A DNA stretch of 64,000 bases, taken from positions 14,832,501 through 14,896,500 of the forward strand of contig NC_091000.1 of NCBI RefSeq assembly GCF_041146395.1, given 5' to 3'. The translations under genes were made by a program, and so were the position numbers. This DNA comes from Eulemur rufifrons. Taxonomy: Eukaryota; Chordata; Mammalia; Primates; Lemuridae. The notes under the pieces were generated by a model, which saw only the letters and a list, made by a program, of their open reading frames with translations, did not search any database and had not been told where the DNA came from. Every line of letters starts with the position of its first letter. Positions within the stretch are counted from its first letter, which is position 1. Below, one piece after another: positions 57,889 to 64,000 of this stretch.

Positions 57889-58725
57889 TGTCATAAATTG
57901 TTTAATATAGTTGCTGCCTTGACATCCATTTTTAGGCCAGATATAAATATTTTGAAACTCAGCCATACCTTGTCACCTCTGGCTTAGTTAAAACTTCCCT
58001 TCCTTGTGTGGTTGTGATACACCCGCTTGTTCCTCATCTCTTTGACCCAAAACCCAACACACCACACAGCCGCTGACCACGATAAACCTAATGGTTAACA
58101 AGCAGAGTCACGTGTGTAAGGTTCTCCCTTTGCACGTGTTTTCTTTAAACCAGCCAATCCACAACTGCTGAGGGAATGCCTAAGAGATAATACCCACGGC
58201 CCTTAATAAAGCCACAGACCCCAGGTCCATCCTCTCACCCTCACCTGCTGGCTGAGTGTGCTTGACCTTGAGGGTGTCCGGCTTCCCACTGGCCCCGGGA
58301 GGTGTGCTGCCTTCTTCTCTCCAGGATGTGTGAGTAATAAAACTGCTTCTGTTATTTCAGGTGTTTTGTTGTTCTGCCTCCTCTGGGTCTCACCTGAGCG
58401 ACTCTCTCGAACCTAACTTGTTTCCTGGTCAGGTTCTCCTAGAGCGTGGCTACTTTGGTAGGAATAAACTGGACACAGGTCGGACAAGAGCCACAGGGTG
58501 TCTGCCAGTGGCAACAAGTTTCCTGTGAGGACACCTGTTCACAGGTTGGCATTTAGGCATCAGACCGTCCACCAGGATAAAGCAGTCCAGGAAAGGCACT
58601 CTGCAAACATCACGGCCACATGCCCTGGACCCCCAACAGGGCAGGGCTGGAGTTTATAGCCACTCTCCACGGAGAGACCTCAAGTCCAAATTAGAATAAA
58701 AGGGGGGGGGGAACCACACACAACA
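57889..58725 (+). mobile_element. ERV1-type LTR (possibly with some internal sequence), inside the MIR
   Basis: An LTR-like unit begins TGTCATAAATTG and ends CCACACACAACA, the TG..CA form. It holds a TATA-like CTTAATAAAGCC (58203-58214), a polyadenylation signal AATAAAA (58336-58342) and a GTTATTTCAGGTGTTTTG stretch, the arrangement of a class I endogenous retrovirus LTR. The downstream part 58450-58725 is long for a U5 and may be retroviral leader or a second fragment. It is GC-richer than the flanks. No open retroviral frame is present. Confidence 0.68.
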
Positions 58726-58857
58726 GTCTTTCAACTCTGTTTCTCAACTCCCTTATTCGTAAGATGGAGACTAATGTGACTGAAAGGATTAAATGTGCTA
58801 ATCCATACAAAGTGCTTAGAGCACTGTCTGGCATCAGTAAACATTAGTTGTTATTAA
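58726..58857 (+). mobile_element. MIR SINE, right half, inside the L1
   Basis: TTTCAACTCTGTTTCTCAACTCCCTTATTCGTAAGATGGAGAC resumes the MIR core. ACAAAGTGCTTAGAGCACTGTCTGGCATCAG and AACATTAGTTGTTATTAAC complete its tail. The flanking L1 bases CATAT occur on both sides of the MIR (57774-57778 and 58859-58863), a possible target-site duplication. Confidence 0.9.
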
Positions 58858-59770
58858 CACATATGACAAAAAACAACATCTAGAATATTTGGCCATGTCA
58901 AGAACTCTGAAAATTAGTTTTTAAAGGTGCAAGCAAAACAATTTACAAATGAGCAAAAGATAGAGACACGCAATTCACAAAAGAAGAAATATGAATGGCC
59001 AATAAGTATGAGGAAAAAATCTGCAACCACAGTAATAATCAAAGAAATGCAAATTAAAGTAGCAATAAGATACCAATTTACACCCATTGGATTATTATTT
59101 TTTTTTTTTTACAGGATAGTTATATTGCTGGTGAGCATGCAGAACAGCCACTTATATCCAACACTGATGAGTATAAATTGATGAATTCTTTTGAGGGGGC
59201 AATTTGGTAGAATATTATAAAATGCAAAACATATGCAATCTTTGATCTAACAATTCCATTTCTTAGAGTCTGCCTGAGAGAAATATTTTAACCTTGTGAA
59301 AAGGTATTGTTTATAATTGAGGAGGCAGGGCAACCTCTAAATGCCCATTAATATAGTAAGACAAATTGCAGTTAATGATTCAATGCAACAAGGCATATCT
59401 ATACATAGTGCCAAGAAATTTTTGAAGCCATACTGTTAAATTTTAAAATAAATTGGAAGAACAATCCATAAAAAATGATCACATACATGTTTTTGTAAAG
59501 CCCACAGTACAAAATAGCATATAATATGTAATTTATACATGTAAGCATACATGATACATATAAAACATATATAAAACTATATATACATATAAAATTTGTA
59601 AATATATAGAGACAATGGTCAATTTTGGGGGACAGGAATATGAGTAGAGGGTTGGAGGAACAGAGATTTATCAAGGTTGAAATTTACTTTATATATATTG
59701 ACTGAATTACTTACAATGAGAATGTATTCACTTATTGTGAAATTTTAAAATTTATTAAAAATAATGACAT
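58858..59770 (+). mobile_element. old L1 ORF2 end and 3'UTR, right of the nested insertions
   Basis: ACAACATCTAGAATATTTGG, AGTATGAGGAAAAAATCTGC, CAAAGAAATGCAAATTAAAG, ACACCCATTGGATTATTATT, TATTGCTGGTGAGCATGCAG and AGGCAGGGCAACCTCTAAATGCCC follow the order expected for the L1 end. An interruption of T (59097-59110) and a TA-rich 3'UTR (59500-59620) are present. Confidence 0.88.
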
Positions 59771-60794
59771 TTCATATAGGAGGTATATTCAATAAATAAT
59801 TGCTACTATAATAGATGTGAATGTAATTATTACTCTTGAAATGACATATTAGTCTCTTGCTTGCAAGGCACCAAGAGTCTATTTTCTGACAACCAGAATG
59901 CCACTCTATAATTATTTTTTAACTAAAACTTTTAAAGCTGTGCCATATAACCAAAAAAGTAGAAGGGTGCATGGTTTCATACAGTGACCAGGAACAGCTG
60001 TCTGGATTGACTCGAAATGCAAGAAAAGCTCAATCTTCCACTTGACTTTATTTGGGTAGATCTGGCCCAAGTAGCATGGAGCTTGGTATTTGCAAAGGGC
60101 AGAATGCTTTCGGACGTAAAGGACAAGAAGAGAAATAGCATTTTAAGGGTTGTGCCTTTTTTGCTTTATTTAGTCATGCTTTATTTTTCTTTTTTAAAAT
60201 AAATCACGTTAATATGCTCTATCCATGTAGCTGACAGAACTATAATTTATTTGAGAAAGGCAAAAATAAACTGCCATGGGCTTTTAATTTTGATTGTTAA
60301 AAAGATGATACAGTTAATGCTGATTTGAAACCTCTGCAAATCGGCTCTGCAGAATTCAAATTATTTCGAGATAAAATGTTAAATTTTCTATAACGAGTTT
60401 ATATCCCAGAAACATCAGTAACTTTGGGTCTGCCTTGCAGCTCACATCACAGAAGCCTTGGTCTTTTTTTGGTGTGTCCTTCAGTAATTAGATGTAAGGT
60501 CAACAGTTTGGTATATTATACTTAATGTAATGGTTGTGTCCAATTTATCCCTTTCTCATCTAATGATAACTCTTATTAATGTAAGCTATGTGGAGTAGAT
60601 GGAGTCAGGCCAATCATGAACTCCCTTGGCGGTAGTTATGAAATATGCTCAACTTCATAATGATGGAAAGTCATATCTGGAAATTCCGAGGGTATCTTCA
60701 ACTTGGAAGTTAACTTCGTTCAGTAAATTAGGATTGTCCTTGGCAGATGGTGAAGGACCTCACTAAATGAAATGCACAATTAGTTTTACACTGA
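59771..60794. other. unique DNA; candidate conserved element
   Basis: No gene recognised. The part 60280-60680 is repeat-free with a mixed composition (AGTAATTAGATGTAAGG, AATCATGAACTCCCTTGGCGG) that could be conserved non-coding DNA. Confidence 0.4.
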
Positions 60795-60890
60795 CATAAA
60801 TGTATCTCCCTATGCCTCAATTTGTTCATTTTTAAAATGAGATTGGATTAGATGATTTAATCCTATCTTCCAGTTATAAAACGAAAAGAA
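60795..60890 (+). mobile_element. MIR SINE fragment
   Basis: TCCCTATGCCTCAATTTGTTCATTTTTAAAATGAGATTGGATTAGATGATTTAATCC fits the MIR/CORE-SINE core phrase 'CTCAGTTTCCTCATCTGTAAAATGAG..GGACTAGATGAT'. Confidence 0.8.
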
Positions 60891-62194
60891 GAAAAACCCT
60901 AAGTATATGGTCTCTTACAGAAATAATTCCATATAAAATTAGAACAACTGTAAATCATTGGTAAAGAAGAAAATAAAATCCAGATCTAACTGATGAAATT
61001 ACAGAACATATCATCAAAGATGTGCTCCATTAATACTTTACAAAGAAAAATAAAATAATAGTAAAAATAATAATCATGATTAGCACAGTTGCCTAAGAAA
61101 TTTTATCAAATTATAAATAGTTTCATTTTTAAGCAGGGTAATTGGACTACTCCCAGTGAATAAAATACTGCAAATATTATGTACGTTCAGGTTGTTATCA
61201 AGATATTCAGAGATATTTTTAATGAGAAGTTTGAAAACTTTTGATAGTAAGTTCTTCTTGTGGCTTTTAGGACCAAAAATATTATTCGTTCGTTATCAAG
61301 CTGAAAGAAGGGTATTTGTTTTCTTCTGAAGTCTTTGTCCATGTCCCTGACCCAGTGTGTACGTTTTTTAGATCAGTAACTTGAAGATACAGAGAATATC
61401 AAATTTACAAATCATTTTAATCAAGGAGACACAGCTAACTGTGCATCTAGTAACAAAGCTCTGATTGCAAAAGTTTAACAGGCTAAAATGATGCGATTAA
61501 ACAGCAAAGTGAAATGTGGAAAGGATAAAGTGAAATCTTGCCTGGCCGTGAAAAAATGAATGAATCAAAATCCTAGCTTATCAATAGTCTTTATGAATAA
61601 GACATAGTGGTTTATTTGTCCACAGCAAACTCAGTATGAGCCAGTGATGTGCTTGGCTGTTTCCCCTTCCCGAAAACGACTGCTTTTTAAACTCAGATAT
61701 TAGTATTCAAAACACACAAGCATATAGAGGCACTTGGTTGGCTGGTTTGTGTCTGGCAATCTGTTTAGTTCTGGTTGCCACATTTAAGAGCATATTACAG
61801 ATGTTTTCAGGCAAAAGGTTGTTCTAAATATGATGATGATATTGGCAAGTGTGTCACAAACAAATTGAAGATTTTTTAGCCTAGATGTGTAAGGTGTGTG
61901 CCTTTGTTTGTGTGCACACTTTTTGGAGAGGGTTTCTATGACAATAATTGGGAAAGGAAAAAAAGAGATGCCATGATTATATAAATATTTATAGGGCTAT
62001 CTCTTAGAAAACACATTTGTGTTACATTTAGATCTTTTTACCCTGTCATATTTTTAATAGATGTTTACCAAAAAAAAAAAATGATAATTATTTTTCACAG
62101 TCACCATTTGTATAATCAGGAAAAGACAAAAGTAGCAAAAAGATATATCAGCTCAAATAAAATAAAATAAACCCAACCATTAAAAGTGTTCATG
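60891..62194. other. AT-rich unique DNA
   Basis: No gene or repeat recognised. Contains an A12 run (62070-62081) and AAATA repeats at about 62155-62171. Confidence 0.5.
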
Positions 62195-62292
62195 TTTCTC
62201 CAGGTTTATTCATGTTTGTGTATTCAGTGTCGAATATTCTGGCAGACACATGGTAAATATTACATATATACTGGTTGAATGAATGAATATTG
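62195..62292 (+). mobile_element. L2 LINE 3' tail
   Basis: TTTATTCATGTTTGTGTATTC, TCTGGCAGACACATGGTAAATATTAC and TTGAATGAATGAATATTGA are the L2 3' end, with its terminal GAATGAAT. Confidence 0.7.
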
Positions 62293-63883
62293 AAAGAATA
62301 ATGAAAATTATGGAGTGAATGGCTTGTGAGGTCCCAGCCACTAGAAATGTCCCAGGCGAGGCTGAATGTTCATCTATCAGGGGCCTCAGAGAAAGGATTT
62401 CTGAAAGAAGTTGATGGGCCTCGGTGAACTCTAAGATATCTTTTGACCATAATATTATTTAAAAGAGCACATAAGGGCAAATTTTTTTTCCCCAGAATTC
62501 TGATTATTATTATAGTTTAAGTGTTAGAACTTGTTCAAAGAATGTTTGTTTGGAAAACAAACTTGTCTGTCAAGAGGAGAGAAAGTAATATGAAAATGCA
62601 AAGCAGGTTAAGATTTCTGGTAAGTAAAAGCTGGATAAAGTATTTCTGCATATGAAAGTGATTATGCCAATTTAATTTTATTTGCAGAATTAGAATGCCC
62701 TTTAGAAAAGAAATAAAATATTTAATTTGAATGGTAATACACTATTCTCCTTTTGTCATGAACCACTGAATCCTTTGTACAGTTTTGGCAAGGTACATGG
62801 AAATTAAATTACAGCATTTTAAAACAATATTTGTACATTCCATTTGGGATCCCAACTTATCTATGAAGCTATAATACATTTTAAATTGGAATTAAGTTTT
62901 TTTTGTCTAAAGAAGTGACTATTGTAAATAAGAAGCTACTTCTATTTCGTATTTGTTTATATATTTTATTATAAATATTTTAAGACTATAACTCAAATGT
63001 TATGTTCTATTAGTTTTATTTTTCTTAGTATTGTGAGATAGTATTTTTGTTAAAGTATTTAAAATAAACATATTGCAGATGTTATTAGATAAACAAGGAT
63101 GATATATTTAAATGAACTAAAGTATGAGCCATATCTTCTGGGATATCGAAAAAGTTTATTTTTTTAAAGTACATTATTGAGATATTGCTTAGGTTTGGAT
63201 ACACAAAGGATTAAAAGTTTAATTTGTATCAATAATAAGAAATTAGGTAATCTGAAGAATTTTTAGAGGGGCATAACAATGTTTAGAAAAGGCCAAATGA
63301 CACACACATGTATTTTAATGGTATTTGTCTTTTCTTGGTGGTACTGTGGACAATTTTTTCCCATTCTTTCTACATTTTTACAATTAGCATTAATTATTTT
63401 AACAAAAGATAAAAATGGCTTATTACTTTTTTTTGAAGAAAAGTTACAAAATAAGAGTCAAATAATGGCACTACACTGTTTAAAAAGCAAAACATTAATT
63501 CGATGTTAAGTATAAAATTATTTTTGAACCTGACTCTCTTTATGCCTTACTAATACAAAGTTCTCTGATAATACATCTTAAGGGTACCTGGGCAGAGCAA
63601 CACTCAACATCACTAGGAAATGAGTCACTTTACTGAACTAAATTCTCCAAATCAGTGAAGTCACTTTTTAAAACAACAAAATATTTGGAAAATTAAGCTA
63701 ATTTATAAAGTCTGTTTTTTTTTTTCTAAATCATTTCAACTGTTTTCTTGCTTTTGTGATGTGGTCAATATCTTTCAACCTTCTCTTAATGATTCAGAGA
63801 TTCTTGTGGCTGTCATTGACTCCACAGTGAAGCATGTAATTCCTGTTGTAATGTAGAGGGGAATTAATGACTATCAAGCTTTG
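62293..63883. other. AT-rich unique DNA
   Basis: No gene recognised. A 76-codon + frame (63279-63509) has no domain. T-runs occur at 63716-63726. Confidence 0.5.
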
Positions 63884-64000
63884 GGGCAGGCGTGGTGGCT
63901 CATGCTTGTCATTCTAGCACTCCGGGAAGTTGAGGCACGAGGATCACTTGAGGTCAGGAGTTTGAGACCAGCCTGAGCAGGAGTAAGACCTCCACCTCTA
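63884..64000 (+). mobile_element. Alu SINE, left arm, cut by the window end
   Basis: GGGCAGGCGTGGTGGCTCATGC, ATTCTAGCACTCCGGGAAG, GATCACTTGAGGTCAGGAGTTTGAGACC and CAGCCTGAGCAGGAGTAAGACC form an Alu left arm. It continues beyond 64000, so its subfamily cannot be judged. Confidence 0.92.

Noticed and set aside
57889..58725. endogenous retrovirus with genes
   Set aside because: Only LTR-type signals are present; no gag, pol or env-like frame is seen in or next to it.

Overview
The window looks like intergenic nuclear DNA from a strepsirrhine primate, most likely a lemur. The evidence is the repeat content. There are two Alu copies (15656-16001 on + and 32247-32586 on -) that carry an extra block in the middle A-rich linker and a right-arm tail reading GCTGACGCCACGGCAC or close to it. 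That form is typical of lemurs and differs from monkey, ape and human Alus. The tail of a strepsirrhine-type L1 (50598-50832, -) fits the same reading. The base composition is AT-rich, CpG is depleted, and the background of MIR, L2, L1M, MaLR and old DNA transposons is ordinary for a placental mammal.

I recognise no functional protein-coding gene and no coding exon, tRNA, rRNA or snRNA. The longest stop-free frames are 60-140 codons. They fall in repeats, microsatellites or locally GC-rich sequence, as expected by chance. The only protein-like remnant is a broken hAT-superfamily transposase at 11136-11753.

Layout. 0.5-2.3 kb: an AluJ-like element, then an L1 split by a near-complete Tigger-like MITE. 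2.3-10.7 kb: unique DNA with L1M 3'UTR, MIR, L2, a TTCC-rich tract and a hAT MITE. 10.7-12.5 kb: the hAT transposase relic and a FLAM-type free Alu monomer. 13-20.6 kb: MIR, L2, a lemur Alu, a GC-rich hAT fragment and the best-preserved old L1 (18.6-20.2 kb). 20.6-24.5 kb: mostly AT-rich unique DNA. 24.5-26.5 kb: a cluster of four unrelated mobile elements (MER44/Tigger7-type MITE, hAT MITE, ERV LTR, L1 tail). 26.5-45 kb: scattered MIR, MER5A, Alu, L1M and microsatellites with long AT-rich gaps. 45-50 kb: mostly unique. 50.2-54.7 kb: a dense palimpsest of MIR, L1, L2, MER5A, MaLR LTR and an unassigned old repeat. 56.6-59.8 kb: a three-level nest in which an LTR sits in a MIR that sits in an L1. 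60-64 kb: AT-rich DNA ending in a truncated Alu.

No gene system or operon is visible. The most useful points are the nested insertions, which give relative ages; the hAT transposase relic; two internal duplications near 50.4 and 50.7 kb; and several repeat-free stretches that look like conserved non-coding elements but cannot be proved without alignment. Repeat family names come from recognising consensus phrases by eye. Ends without a target-site duplication are approximate, usually within some tens of bases.
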